This document shows, one piece after another, positions 12,138 through 23,146 of a DNA stretch of 64,000 bases. A program made the translations under genes and the position numbers. The DNA is taken from NCBI RefSeq assembly GCF_905220365.1, contig NC_061127.1, forward strand, positions 7,502,001 through 7,566,000, in the 5' to 3' direction. Positions within the stretch are counted from its first letter, which is position 1. Each line of letters begins with the position of its first letter. The notes below the pieces were generated by a model. It saw only the letters and a list, made by a program, of their open reading frames with translations. It had not been told where the DNA came from and searched no databases. This DNA is from Vanessa cardui. Its lineage: Eukaryota > Arthropoda > Insecta > Lepidoptera > Nymphalidae.

Positions 12138-12824
12138 GATCTTGTGCTTACGTACAGATGACCTGCAGTTACTGTTTCTTACGTAGTTGATTACTATTGG
12201 TGTAATACGGTTAGCGTCTAATATTTGGTGTTTAATAGCTAATTTATATTATAACGTGTGTATGTTTATTGTGTACTTGTGTTCGTTTGTAGGTATATTA
12301 CATCATGGCATTGCTTTAATAATAAAATTAGTGTTTTAGTTAATAAGACTCATTGAACTCTTGCTTAACGCTTGTAAAATTCACCTTTACAAGAAAGGTT
12401 TTAAAATATTTGTATATCATTTTTATGTATTCATGTTTATGTTTAAACACCAAATATATGTCTTACGAACGCAAAGCGACAAACAATAATTTTTATTCAA
12501 TAGATGAGGTGTTTTCAATGAAAATCTTCAAATTTATCAAACAATATGACGTATTTAAATATACCATCGAACGTATATTATATACATACTTGAGTTCCAA
12601 ATTATTACATGATTTATTCATAGACGAAGTGACGCATAATCCCAGCAGCGTTGAAGTTAGAAGTAGTACTAGTAGTTGTAATTATTGAATTTCACCATGT
12701 CAAAGCAGATTCATTAAAGGCAAAAAATTATTTAAAATAAAATAATACTCACACTTACTTACTTTCTTACTTATGTCTCGTGTAATTAGTAAGTGAATAA
12801 AATGTAATTTTATTATGATCATTA
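12138..12824. other. No supported gene
   Basis: A 111-codon open frame (12353-12688, +) starts at a real ATG-like context but is very AT-rich, lacks recognisable domains, and its last dozen codons are low-complexity Ser/Thr. I do not call it a gene. Confidence 0.3.
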
Positions 12825-13163
12825 TCATCATTACAGAGTATAAAACAAAGTCGCTTATCGCTGTCTGTCCCTGTATCCTTAGAATTTTTAAATTACTTTT
12901 TTTAAATTTCTTTTTCGATTTTAACACAATTTTTTTAATAGGTAGATTGATTCGAGAAAAAGGCTTTTGTATATAATACCTGGGCAATATAGTAAAGAAA
13001 CACTGATAATTTTAGAAGTCTCTAATGTGATCTCGTAAATAAAGAAATTCTGTAGTATATTTAGTAACAGCATTACACCCGTGCGAAGCCAGGGCGGGTA
13101 GCTATATTATATAATCTTGGTATCAGTTAATGCAACCGTGCGAAGCCGAGGCAGGTCGCTAGT
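12825..13163 (+). mobile_element. Helitron-like non-autonomous element with two successive 3' ends
   Basis: The copy runs from about 12825 to 13108 and ends ACCCGTGCGAAGCCAGGGCGGGT + AGCTATA-type sequence (written here in two parts). ACCCG and CGGGT can pair as a hairpin just before the terminus. A second, shorter end at 13129-13163 repeats the hairpin region and finishes TCGCTAG|T. A hairpin followed by CTAG with insertion before T is typical of Helitron 3' ends. Related copies: 42425-42705, 54520-55000, 58665-58890. No Rep/helicase is encoded. Confidence 0.55.
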
Positions 13164-13417
13164 TAGTCATAAAAAGAATCATTTGGACCACATTGTTGGA
13201 AAATACTAGCTAACGGAAAGGCAACATTAAATTGGAATAAATATTCAAAATTTCGATTTCAAAATGTTCGTAGGATTACGTTTTAATAAAGTATATTTCA
13301 ATTTAATTGATTAAATGTGCATACTTTTTTCCTATTACTTAAATCCTGGAGACTATCTGTTTTAATGGATTGGTGTTGCTTTAAATATGGAATATAATAA
13401 ATAAAAATATCTATTAT

Positions 13418-13625
13418 AGTAATAAAATTGGAGTGTCTGTTCGTAATATTAAAATAGCTGTTTTTAAATAAACGTTTTAAGATATATATACAAACAGGTG
13501 CATATACCAAAATAACAGTTTGTACAATTTTTGTGCGTCTCTTTGTTCCTGTTAATCTCTGCAGCTGGACCGATTTTGACGGGATTTCGTTGGCAGATAG
13601 CTGACTTAATAAAGAGTAACTCTAT
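13418..13625 (+). repeat. Interspersed repeat E, longer copy
   Basis: It contains AAAATTGGAGTGTCTGTTCG, then a variable AT part, TGTACAATTTTTGTGCGTCT and GGACCGATTTTGACGGGATT. It lies 250 bases after a Helitron-like end; the 42-43 kb region has the same pair of families in proximity. Confidence 0.5.
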
Positions 13626-13639
13626 TTTAGAATTATAAA

Positions 13640-14208
13640 TAAAATAATAAAATCACGCTGCAATGTCCAAATACTGTCATCACGTTGGGCGCTTCCCATC
13701 CACGATTTATTAAAAAAATCTTAGAATTAATAGAAAAAATATAGAATTAAAACGTTATAGTAAAATCTGCGTACTGAACGATAACCTTATTATTAAATTT
13801 TACATTTAGTATAATATATATTTAAAGATAACTATTATAGACATTTAAATAAAGTATAAAAGTTGTCAGAGAAGAAAAGGAGCGACGTGAATAGAATAAT
13901 GTAAAGTTTTGGGTAAGACATAAACCAGAAAGTAACTTCTTACAGCGACTTGAAGAACGTTTTACGATACTTTGAAATTAATTCTTATCTCTTCGAATAC
14001 TGCGCTTGAATGTTAATGTCGGGATACAAATGGTTATTTGAATGAAATATATGCAAGGAACGAATGATATTTTATTAACTTCAATTTCTATTTATCTGCC
14101 GTCAGAAGTTGTTGAATACTTACGAATGTTTTATATTATCATTTATTATATGTTGTGTGTTCTATCATACATTTTAATTAAATAGATTATATTTATTATA
14201 TGGGTATA
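13640..14208. other. No recognised gene
   Basis: AT-rich, with no repeat family or reading frame I can support. Confidence 0.3.
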
Positions 14209-14470
14209 TACGGATTCAAACCAAGGCAAGCACCGCTGATTCATGTGCTTAATTTGTCTTTATAATTCATCTCGTGGTCAGCGTTGAAGGAAAACATCGT
14301 GAGGAAACCTGCATATGTACAATTTCATAGAAATTCAGCCACATGTGTATTCCACCAACCCACATTGGAACAGCGTGGTGGAATATGTTCCAAACCTTCT
14401 CCTCAAAGGGAGAGGAGGCTTTTAGCCCAGCAGTGGGAATTTACAGGCTGTTGTTGTTGTTGTTGTTGTA
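14209..14470 (+). mobile_element. 5'-truncated Metulj-type SINE with TTG tail
   Basis: It starts at the B box (GGATTCAAACC) and runs to the family 3' end, GGGAATTTACAGGCTG, followed by (TTG)n at 14450-14468. Copies with TTG-type and TACTTTAC-type tails both exist in this window, suggesting two subfamilies. Confidence 0.75.
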
Positions 14471-15189
14471 TATGGGTATATATATATATTTAAAAAAGAA
14501 CCGGTGTCTTTTTTATATTTTGTTATCTTTATCCAATTACAAAGTTTCCCCTTTTACCTCACCTTGTACCTCAGGGTTCTATGTTAATTTAGTCAAGATC
14601 TGATAATGATTTCCATGAGAAAATCATAAAATGTTTTACGGTACATCTTATGATCAATTATTCGGATGTAAGGCATGAATTTGTGCTGAAAGAATTTCAG
14701 GGGTTTTCACATAAATTTAATAAAAAGGTCTTATAGTATTTGAAATCTTATGAGCACATCTTTACAGTACTTGAAATCTTATCAGCAAATCAACATCTAT
14801 TTTAATTTTTAATCTCATATGTGAAAATTAGACTGAGAAATGGACCAGTCACATTTAGAACAGAACTGATAACTTATGAGATAAACGAGTGGAGATCGCG
14901 TCGTGATACAAGCGAGAGGGTCGTCCCCAGGCTAGGTAGAGTCAGGAAGAAAACTTAAGAAAAGTGACTGATAGCGGTTGGAGATTAAACGTTGATGTTT
15001 GATTTCAATTAGATGATTACCATTGTATTCTCAATATCTAATCCGATTTTTGTTTTCCAGGTTTGCACAATAATTAATGCCATTTATGAATATAAGACAG
15101 ACTTTTTGTTTTTATTAAAACATTCACCGATGCTATTAATTTTTTTTATAATGCGTGGAATTTTTAGATAACTGGGTACATATATTAAT

Positions 15190-15880
15190 AGTCTGTAAAT
15201 ATCCCTCTGTTAGACTAAGGCCTGCTCTACCTTTGAGGGGAAGGTTTGAAGCTTAAAACACGCTGCACTAATGCGGGTTGGTGGATATACATGTGGAAGA
15301 CTTTCGTTTTAATTGAAACCTGTATGTAAGTAATACGCACTCACTTGCGATGTTTTCTTTCATCGCCAAGCACGAGATGAATTATAAACATGAATTATAA
15401 GAAATTGAGCATATGAAATTCAGCGGTGAAAGCCTGGGTTGAAAACCGCAATCTTCGGTTAAGACGCACGCGTTCTAACCACGGGGCCATCTCTGTTAAA
15501 ATTCAACATTTGGGTTTTTGTAATAACATGTTTAATTAAAATAAAATTTACTTTTTATGTCCTTAAAATGTCTTTATTGTATATAAATCAGTGAACTTAA
15601 CAGTATAAGTTACTTGTTGGTAGGTACCACCCTCTCATCAGTTATTCTACCGCCAAATAGCAGTACTCAGTATTGTTGTGTTCCGGATTTAAGGGTGAGT
15701 GAGCCAGTGTAACTACAGGCACAAGGGACATAACATCTTAGTTCCCAAGGTTGGTAAATTGACGATGTAAGGAATAGTCAATATTTCTTACAACGTCATT
15801 GTCTATGGGTGATGGTGACCACTTACCATCAGGTGGCCCATATGCTCGTCTGCCAACCTATACCATAAAATAAAAATAAA
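15190..15880. repeat. Composite: SINE (minus) + spacer + repeat B (plus)
   Basis: 15190-15495 is a diverged minus-strand Metulj-type SINE, 15496-15609 an AT-rich spacer, and 15610-15870 a plus-strand repeat B ending in an A-rich run. The spacer and flanks match 7648-8095 closely, so this unit or part of it was copied between the two places about 7.8 kb apart. Confidence 0.65.
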
Positions 15881-16212
15881 TAAATATAAGAATGTATCTT
15901 ATATCTGGTACCAGTCAATATTTCGAACCCGTTTCCAGAAACAACTATACGCTGTTCATTGTATCGAAAACAAAAACTACATAAAGCATCGTCCACCTGT
16001 CCTTTGTAAATATGAACTGTAACGGTTCACATAACGACGTTGTTATTCTCCCTAGATGCCGATATTAAAAGAGGAAACCAAAAGCGTTTGAGAGTCTATT
16101 TAAAGTGTCGCAGATTTTTGTTTATTGTTGTTTTTAAATTTTTAATTAGTAATTATTTTTTACCTGTCACGGGTAATTATTGATAAATAATAATAATAGT
16201 GGGTCTCATACG

Positions 16213-16395
16213 AAAACCTATGACAGGTTTTGTTTTGATTTCATTTGATTGTAGACTGGATGTCACAGTTACAGTATTTTTTTCCTCTCTCAGAAATTAA
16301 TTATTTATTAAATTTAGTAAATCGCAATAAAGAATCGTCTTTTATTTTCTACACTTTTACGGCTCTTTAAAACGAGAGAAATATTATAGATAGAA
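16213..16395 (+). repeat. Unclassified two-copy repeat H
   Basis: The sequence from CCTATGACAGGTTTTGTTTTG through an AAATTAATTATTTATT box to ACGAGAGAAATATTATAGAT has a diverged relative at about 43982-44165 in the same orientation. No termini or coding capacity are visible. Confidence 0.45.
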
Positions 16396-17249
16396 AAAGT
16401 AAACAATATAAATAGATAAAAGATTTTCGAAGAAGTCGCCGGGACAAAATCAGGTTTCGCTTTAAATTTATATGAGATATCATGAATCGCTAATTTCCGA
16501 TATTTGCTACATTGTTTTGTAGAGTCATTTATTTATATGGGTTTGTGCATGAGGTATATTGACGAATCGATATTGCTGACTATTTTAAGTTTATCTGTTT
16601 AATTGTTACATACGCCCACTGATTATGATTAATTGTGATATTAATAATGTATATAAACTTAATAAAATTACATATTGTTTGGGAAAAAGTAGAATAAAAA
16701 CGTCTAAAATCATTACAATCCACATTACGCTGTGTGACAGAGCTAAAAGAACGTATGAAAGAGAGGGGAATATTGATAATTAACGTTCTCATCATCATAC
16801 AGACTAGTTTATTTTCATGCGGAATACTTATTACAAAGGAAATTTATGCATTAAATGTATGAAGAACTATTCTACGCTTATTTTTCTGTGTCATTTTTTT
16901 ATTTATTTGGTTTAACTTCCTTTTAGTCAACATTATGTGTTAAATTTAAACCTGTCAAATAATAGTAGCAAAGTGCTTCTGGAAACTTACTTGTGTAAAT
17001 TGTATTTTGATTTTATTGTGATCGTAGAACTTTCAGTTGCGGGAATCGGGATTTACAATATATACTTCCATTCATATTATATTATACATTTATTTATAAA
17101 TTATTCCTTTTCAATACAAAATACGGATATAATCTTTGTTTATTTATAAGTCTAGAGAGACTTTCACACTTGAGAAAAAATAGTGGCCAACGTCCAACAA
17201 TTGGCCATTGTGTTTGGCAAGTGTCAATCGTAGCTGTTGTGTGTCAATG

Positions 17250-17923
17250 TTAAGCTGGCTTCCCACGGCCTGATTTCTCGCAGGTCAGACCGCGCCAGGA
17301 CAGACCGATAGGCCATGGGAACCGTCGCATCTGATGTGACCTGCGGTGGCCTGATGTAACCCGTTCGACCCATCGGAAGTCGGTAAGTTCAAAGGCGCGG
17401 CGCGGCGTGGCACAACGGTGCCTGTCGCGGCCTGTACGGGAGCGTGTGCGTCGGTTGTAATTGTTCATTTCACCTGCGGCCGTGCCTGAGAGTACACGCA
17501 CATGATGGAATGGACAAACGAGCTGATATTTGAGTTTTTAACTCTTTATGAAAATGAACCGGCGCTTTGGAATAGTTCGTCGCCTCAACATAAAAATAAA
17601 AATGATATCCATGATGCGTGGTCACGCATAAAAGCTAATTTATCAGATGGGGCTATCCCTATCACGGAGTTAGGAGGAGGACACCCACCAACGTCGTTTC
17701 TTTTGCTTTCTTTTTGCTTGGCTTATCAAATATTCACCACTGAATAAAACCACAGCGGCTGCACACGCAGCCAAGCGTTCCGTATCACTACTCATATTGG
17801 AATGTCAGTCAACAGGCCGACAACTGCCGTGGGAACGCTCAGTACAGGCCGTGACAGGCCTACACAGGTGGGGCAGCGCCTGGTGAGGCCTGTCGCCTAG
17901 CGGGTCGTGGGAATCCACCTTTA
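17250..17923 (+). mobile_element. PIF/Harbinger-like non-autonomous element, copy 1 (668 bp)
   Basis: Element 17253-17920 is flanked by TTA on both sides (17250-17252 and 17921-17923), the 3-bp target typical of PIF/Harbinger. The terminal inverted repeats read AGCTGGCTTCCCACGGCC on the left and, inward from the right, AGGTGGATTCCCACGACCC. Internally it is much more GC-rich than its surroundings and is rich in subterminal AGGCCTG/CAGGCC motifs on both sides, possible transposase-binding sites (inference). It carries one short ORF (17502-17747) and no transposase. Confidence 0.8.
17502..17747 (+). CDS. Truncated MADF/Myb-like DNA-binding ORF in Harbinger-like element
   Basis: An 81-residue frame from ATG (MMEWTNELIFEF...). 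Residues about 3-48 follow the pattern of the N-terminal half of a MADF (Adf-1-type, SANT-like) domain: an aromatic-containing first helix (LIFEFLTLYENEPALWN), a short loop and an AWSRI second-helix motif. PIF/Harbinger elements typically encode a transposase plus a separate Myb/SANT or MADF-like DNA-binding protein, so this is probably the remnant of that second gene after internal deletion. After about residue 50 the sequence becomes hydrophobic and unlike the domain, suggesting a deletion junction or an unrecognised splice site (AGGTAAGT-like sites are not obvious). The duplicate at 22013-22258 differs by one residue (Ile36 to Val). Function as a protein is unproven. Confidence 0.5.
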   Translation: MMEWTNELIFEFLTLYENEPALWNSSSPQHKNKNDIHDAWSRIKANLSDGAIPITELGGGHPPTSFLLLSFCLAYQIFTTE

Positions 17924-18304
17924 TAGTATAATATAATTTTTTCAAAGTATAGCATAAATTATTAACTTTTGACATTGTTCTTTATTACCTCATCGGTCCA
18001 GCCGTTCCAGAGATTTGCCGTAATTAACAGACAAACAGATAGGACAAATGTTGTAAAAAATGTTTTTTTAAAAAAGGGTTATTTTAATATTACAAACTAA
18101 CACTCCAATTTTACTATACGTATAGATCCTAGTCTAGTCATTGATATAATTAATTAATAGTGTTTCATTATAAATAAGTTGCTAAGTTGTTGTTTAGTTT
18201 CAATTATTCAAACTTTTAAGAAAGGTTGTAAGGTTTGCTGTTTTATTAACATTATGAGTGCGTTTAAATATTTAATGAAAGCAACAAAATAGGATTGTTT
18301 TTAT

Positions 18305-18659
18305 GTTCAGACTTAAGTAAAGTAACAGTCTGTAAATTTCCCACTGCTGGGATAAGGCGGAGGCCTTATCCCAGCAGCAGATGGAAGAGGAGTCTTCCAT
18401 TTAGGAGAGGGAGTGGAACATATTCCACCACGCTGTTCCAATGCGGGTTGGTGAAATACACATGTGGCAGAATTTCAATGGAATAGGCACATGCAGGTTT
18501 CCTCACGACGTTTTCCTTCACCGCCGAGCACGAAATGAATTATAAACACAAATTAAGCACATATATATAGTGGTGCTTGCCTGGGTTCGAACCCGCAATC
18601 ATCGGTTAAGATGCACGCGTTCTAACCACTGGGCCATCTCGGCTTTTGTTCAGACTTAA
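18305..18659 (-). mobile_element. Metulj-type SINE with internal inverted insertion (unit 1)
   Basis: SINE 18317-18647, flanked by the 12-bp repeat GTTCAGACTTAA (18305-18316 and 18648-18659). Near its 3' end, about 35 bases replace the five bases CTCCT seen in the duplicate at 22834-23134. The change creates two adjacent hairpins: 15-bp arms at 18344-18358 and 18363-18377, and 8-bp arms at 18381-18388 and 18393-18400, each with a GGAG loop. Confidence 0.85.
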
Positions 18660-21111
18660 ATGTTTGTTATTATCAAGAAATTTGTATTGAACTTACATAG
18701 TATATGAAAATAATTCCTTTCATAATCGAGTGAATTTTTTTATAAAGGAGTCTAGTATTATGAATGTTTAGGGTTGAATGGAATATATGCATTGGTGGGT
18801 AAAAGTGAAATGACGTGTATCTAATGGAATAAAGGTAAAATGTTACGAAGGCAAAGGGCGCAAAAAGGTCTCACTTAATAAAAAATAAATATTTTGTTTT
18901 ACTATTCGATTTTCCTTTTTATTTTATGTTTTAAGTACCTGCTTGTCGCTTAAATCATCACTAAGGTTGTAATGTCATACTATTTATTTTAAAACTTTCT
19001 GAATAAATAAGCGTAAAATATATTTTCATGTCGAACGAATATACATACATATATTGATATGAGTGCCCTCAAATAAACAAACTTCTCTGCTATAATATAA
19101 TATTACAATAGATTCCCATATTTTTCAAAACGGTTGGTATATTGTTTATTTTTTAAGTCCTTCCTTAAAGTAGTTTTTAATAATTATTTTAAACATACAA
19201 CTAGCGTTACGTATTTTAACAATATTTAAACCTAACGTAAGTGTAGCGCTTTCAAGGTTCCGTACAATTATTTATAAAAGTTTTTTTTAAATTATTTGTT
19301 ATTTGTCTGTTGTTACACAGGTAACAGAAATAAATGATCTGTTAAAATTTCAGGTGTAACTATCGAGGTTCATGAGATACTGCTTGCTTCTTGAATAGAC
19401 GGATAGCAGAGTCTTAGTATTAACCCGTTTCACCCACTGGGTACCCCTAAAAAGCATATAATGTATCCTTTTTGCTGATAAAGAGCTAGCGCGCACTGGT
19501 GATTTTTGTCACGGTGACTTTAAAGTATTTGTCATTGTCACGTCACGTTTCCAAAGTGACGACCAAAGTGAAGACGACGAGAGTGACAAATTTGTCACTA
19601 GTGCGCGCATTGCTATGAAAAAACGTAAAGACGCTGACAGTTTCGTCACGTGCTTGTTCGCCGGTCAAGTTGCCAATTGAAGATTGCCCATCGCTTGCCG
19701 ACCAATCATCTCGGTATAGCCAATCTATATAGTTCAGATAATAGATAAATCTTTTACTTCATAAGTAAAAAACAAAAGAGACGTATTCTTTCGTATTTCA
19801 ATTTGGAACGAACAATTTGGAACGCTTTGATATTGATTGGGTGAATGAAATATGTATAGACGTTATTAAATATTTTCAAAATTTTATTCAAATAAAACTT
19901 CGTTCTTTCGTATATCGCATTGAAATTTTAGTGATCAAATAATAACATAGTCATTTATAACAATAATATTTAAATAATTAATTGAAGCTGAGATGGCCCA
20001 GTGGTTATAACGCGTGCAACCGATGATTGCGGGTTCAAACCCAGGCAAGCACCACTATACCATATGTGTGTGCTTAATTTGTGTTTATAATTCATCTCGT
20101 GCTCGACGGTGAAGGAAAACATTGTGAGGAAACCTATATGTGTCTAATTTCATCGAAATTCTGCCACATGTGCATTCCACATGTTTAAATTTATATGAGA
20201 TATCATGAATCGCTAATTTCCGATATTTGCTTCATTGTTTTGTTGAGTCATTTATTTATATGGGTTTGTGCATGAGGTATATTGACGAATCGATATTGCT
20301 GACTATTTTAAGTTTATCTGTTTAATTGTTACATACGCCCACTGATTATGATTAATTGTGATATTAATAATGTATATAAACTTAATATAATTACATATTA
20401 TTTGGGAAAAAGTAGAATAAATACGTCTAAAATCATTACAATCCACATTACGCTGTGTGACAGAGCTAAAAGAACGTATGAAAGAGAGGGGAATATTGAT
20501 AATTAACGTTCTCATCATCATACAGACTAGTTTATTTTCATGCGGAATACTTATTACAAAGGAAATTTATGCATTAAATGTATGAAGAACTACTCGACGC
20601 TTATTTTTCTGTGTCATTTTTTTATTTACCTACTTTGGTTCAACTTGCTTTTAGTCAACATTGTGTGTTAAATTTAAACCTGTCAAATAATAGTACAAAA
20701 GTGCTTCTGCAAAGTTACTTGTGTAAATTGTATTTTGATTTTATTGTGATTGTAGAACTTTCAGTTGCGGGAATCGGGATTTACAATATATACTTCCATT
20801 CATATTATATTATACATTTATATATAAATTATTCCTTTTCAATACAAAATACGGATATAATCTTTGTTTATTTATAAGTCTAGAGAGACTTTCACACTTG
20901 AGAAAAAATAGTGGCCAACGTCCAACAATTGGCCATTGTGTTTGGCAAGTGTCAATCGTAGCTGTTGCGTGTCAATGTTAAGCTGGCTTCCCACGGCCTG
21001 ATTTCTCACAGGTCAGACCGCGCCAGGACAGACCGATAGGCCATGGGAACCGTCGCATCTGATGTGGCCTGCGGTGGCCTGATGTAACCCGTTCGACCCA
21101 TCGGAAGTCGG

Positions 21112-21900
21112 TAAGTCTTCTTGTTCAATCTCTTTTGCTTCCTCTGATAGATTATGCTGATTCCTGTTTTCTTGACGCTACTGAAGAACTGCTTGATAAA
21201 CTTGAGAGGCTACAAAATTTATGCATCCGCTTCATTTTTGGTCTACGCAAATTTGATCATGTCTCTAGATTCCGAGCTGAACTCAAGTGGCTTCCTATAC
21301 GTCTTCGCAGGGATACTCACGTTCTATGTCTCCTTTATAATATACTTTTTAATCCCTTATATCCCAATTACCTTCGAGAACGTTTCAAGTTCTTGCATCC
21401 TCCTGGTTCTCCTTGCCGTCCTAATGTCCAGCTCCTACTACAAATCCCTTCTCATAATTCTAATTTTTACACCTCCGCTTTCACAGTGCATGCAGCGCGT
21501 TTGTGGAACGCTTTGCCGTGCACGATTCGCACTTCTAATTCAATTCACATTTTTAAAAAGAAGTTAAAAGAGCATTTCTTATCAGTCTCCTAATTTTGGC
21601 ATATGTATTTATATGTATGTATATTATAAGCATTTATATATGTAAACTTTAATGTATTATATATATATTTCTCATTTTTAGTTTAGTATTTGTTTTAGTT
21701 TTATTTTGTAATTGTAAACTCTTGCCTGTCTACCTTTCACTGTTCTGTCTATTCTCACTCTTCTGGGTATGCTGGAAGAAATCTCTTATAGGGATAAGCA
21801 TACCTTTTAAATTTTGCTTTCCTGTGACTTATATATTTGTATCTGTACTATATCTGGCAAATTTTAATAAACTGTTAAATAAATAATAAATAAATAAGTC
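21112..21900 (+). mobile_element. 5'-truncated CR1-group LINE insertion
   Basis: Insertion 21118-21894, flanked by TAAGTC (21112-21117 and 21895-21900). The unoccupied site is visible in copy 1 as TAAGTTCAAAGG at 17384-17395. The element ends in (AAAT)n-like sequence after AATTTTAATAAACTGTTAAAT, and it encodes only the C-terminus of a reverse transcriptase protein. Confidence 0.85.
21135..21596 (+). pseudogene. C-terminal fragment of a CR1-group LINE reverse transcriptase
   Basis: About 152 codons remain, without an ATG (the frame is open from the truncation point). Motifs seen in order: a LPLIDYAD turn and LDKLERLQNLCIRFIFG, which follow the polymerase domain in CR1/jockey-type proteins, then a RHLKWLPIR-like segment (here ELKWLPIRLRRD), and near the end AARLWNALP with FKKKLKEHFLS. 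These are features of the C-terminal tail of CR1-group (for example Daphne/Kiri-like) elements. The endonuclease and polymerase motifs are missing, consistent with incomplete reverse transcription. The frame itself is unbroken up to the TAA after HFLSVS, so the insertion is young. Confidence 0.75.
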
Positions 21901-22012
21901 CAAAGGCGCGGCGCGGCGTGGCACAACGGTGCCTGTCGCGGCCTGTACGGGAGCGTGTGCGTCGGTTGTAATCGTTCATTTCACCTGCGGCCGTGCCTGA
22001 GAGTACACGCAC

Positions 22013-22258
22013 ATGATGGAATGGACAAACGAGCTGATATTTGAGTTTTTAACTCTTTATGAAAATGAACCGGCGCTTTGGAATAGTTCGTCGCCTCAAC
22101 ATAAAAATAAAAATGATGTCCATGATGCGTGGTCACGCATAAAAGCTAATTTATCAGATGGGGCTATCCCTATCACGGAGTTAGGAGGAGGACACCCACC
22201 AACGTCGTTTCTTTTGCTTTCTTTTTGCTTGGCTTATCAAATATTCACCACTGAATAA
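22013..22258 (+). CDS. Truncated MADF/Myb-like ORF, second copy
   Basis: Same 81-residue frame as at 17502-17747, with one amino-acid change (Val for Ile at residue 36). The N-terminal MADF-like helices are present and the hydrophobic C-terminal part is not part of the known domain. The LINE insertion lies upstream of it inside the same Harbinger-like element and would separate it from any promoter in the left end. Confidence 0.45.
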   Translation: MMEWTNELIFEFLTLYENEPALWNSSSPQHKNKNDVHDAWSRIKANLSDGAIPITELGGGHPPTSFLLLSFCLAYQIFTTE

Positions 22259-22821
22259 AACCACAGCGGCTGCACACGCAGCCAAGCGTTCCGTATCACT
22301 ACTCATATTGGAATGTCAGTCAACAGGCCGACAACTGCCGTGGGAACGCTCAGTACAGGCCGTGACAGGCCTACACAGGTGGGGCAGCGCCTGGTGAGGC
22401 CTGTCGCCTAGCGGGTCGTGGGAATCCACCTTTATAGTATAATATAATTTTTTCAAAGTATAGCATAAATTATTAACTTTTGACATTGTTCTTTATTACC
22501 TCATCGGTCCAGCCGTTCCAGAGATTTGCCGTAATTAACAGACAAACAGATAGGACAAATGTTGTAAAAAATGTTTTTTTAAAAAAGGGTTATTTTAATA
22601 TTACAAACTAACACTCCAATTTTACTATACGTATAGATCCTAGTCTAGTCATTGATATAATTAATTAATAGAGTTTCATTATAAATAAGTTGCTAAGTTA
22701 TTGTTTAGTTTCAATTATTCAAACTTTTAAGAAAGGTTGTAAGGTTTGCTGTTTTATTATTATTAACATTATGAGTGCGTTTAAATATTTAATGAAAGCA
22801 ACAAAATAGGATTGTTTTTAT

Positions 22822-23146
22822 GTTCAGACTTAAGTAAAGTAACAGTCTGTAAATTTCCCACTGCTGGGATAAGGCCTCCTCTTCCATTTAGGAGAGGGAG
22901 TGGAACATATTCCACCACGCTGTTCCAATGCGGGTTGGTGAAATACACATGTGGCAGAATTTCAATGGAATAGGCACATGCAGGTTTCCTCACGACGTTT
23001 TCCTTCACCGCCGAGCACGAAATGAATTATAAACACAAATTAAGCACATATATATAGTGGTGCTTGCCTGGGTTCGAACCCGCAATCATCGGTTAAGATG
23101 CACGCGTTCTAACCACTGGGCCATCTCGGCTTTTGTTCAGACTTAA
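22822..23146 (-). mobile_element. Metulj-type SINE in unit 2
   Basis: SINE 22834-23134 with the same GTTCAGACTTAA flanks (22822-22833 and 23135-23146) as its duplicate in unit 1. It lacks the inverted insertion and so shows the original state. Confidence 0.85.

Larger units (their letters stand above)
16459..20183 (+). repeat. Segmental duplication, unit 1 (internally deleted)
   Basis: 16459-19665 matches 20187-24165 at near-identity. 19672-20183 matches 25854-26362. Thus unit 1 equals unit 2 minus the part at about 24166-25853, and it ends inside a SINE at CATTCCAC, where unit 2 begins. Offsets are 3723 at 16580/20303 and 4511 at 17502/22013; most of the difference is a LINE insertion in unit 2. 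An internal deletion in unit 1 is favoured over an insertion in unit 2, because the break cuts a MITE that is whole in unit 2. Confidence 0.85.
20978..22434 (+). mobile_element. PIF/Harbinger-like element, copy 2, interrupted by a LINE
   Basis: Ends at 20981 and 22431 with the same inverted repeats and TTA flanks (20978-20980 and 22432-22434) as copy 1. A 783-bp gain at 21118-21900 is the CR1-group LINE 3' end plus one copy of its TAAGTC target duplication. The MADF-like frame at 22013-22258 is intact as in copy 1. Confidence 0.8.

Noticed and set aside
12353..12688. 111-codon frame as a host gene
   Set aside because: AT-rich, no domain, ends in low-complexity sequence, no related copy or splice context.
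16580..20521. Paired 72-codon minus-strand frames as conserved genes
   Set aside because: They lie in the recent segmental duplication; similarity equals that of flanking non-coding sequence and they include non-conservative differences.
21154..21567. 137-codon frame overlapping the CR1-group LINE fragment
   Set aside because: The overlapping 152-codon frame carries the LINE motifs; this one is its shadow.
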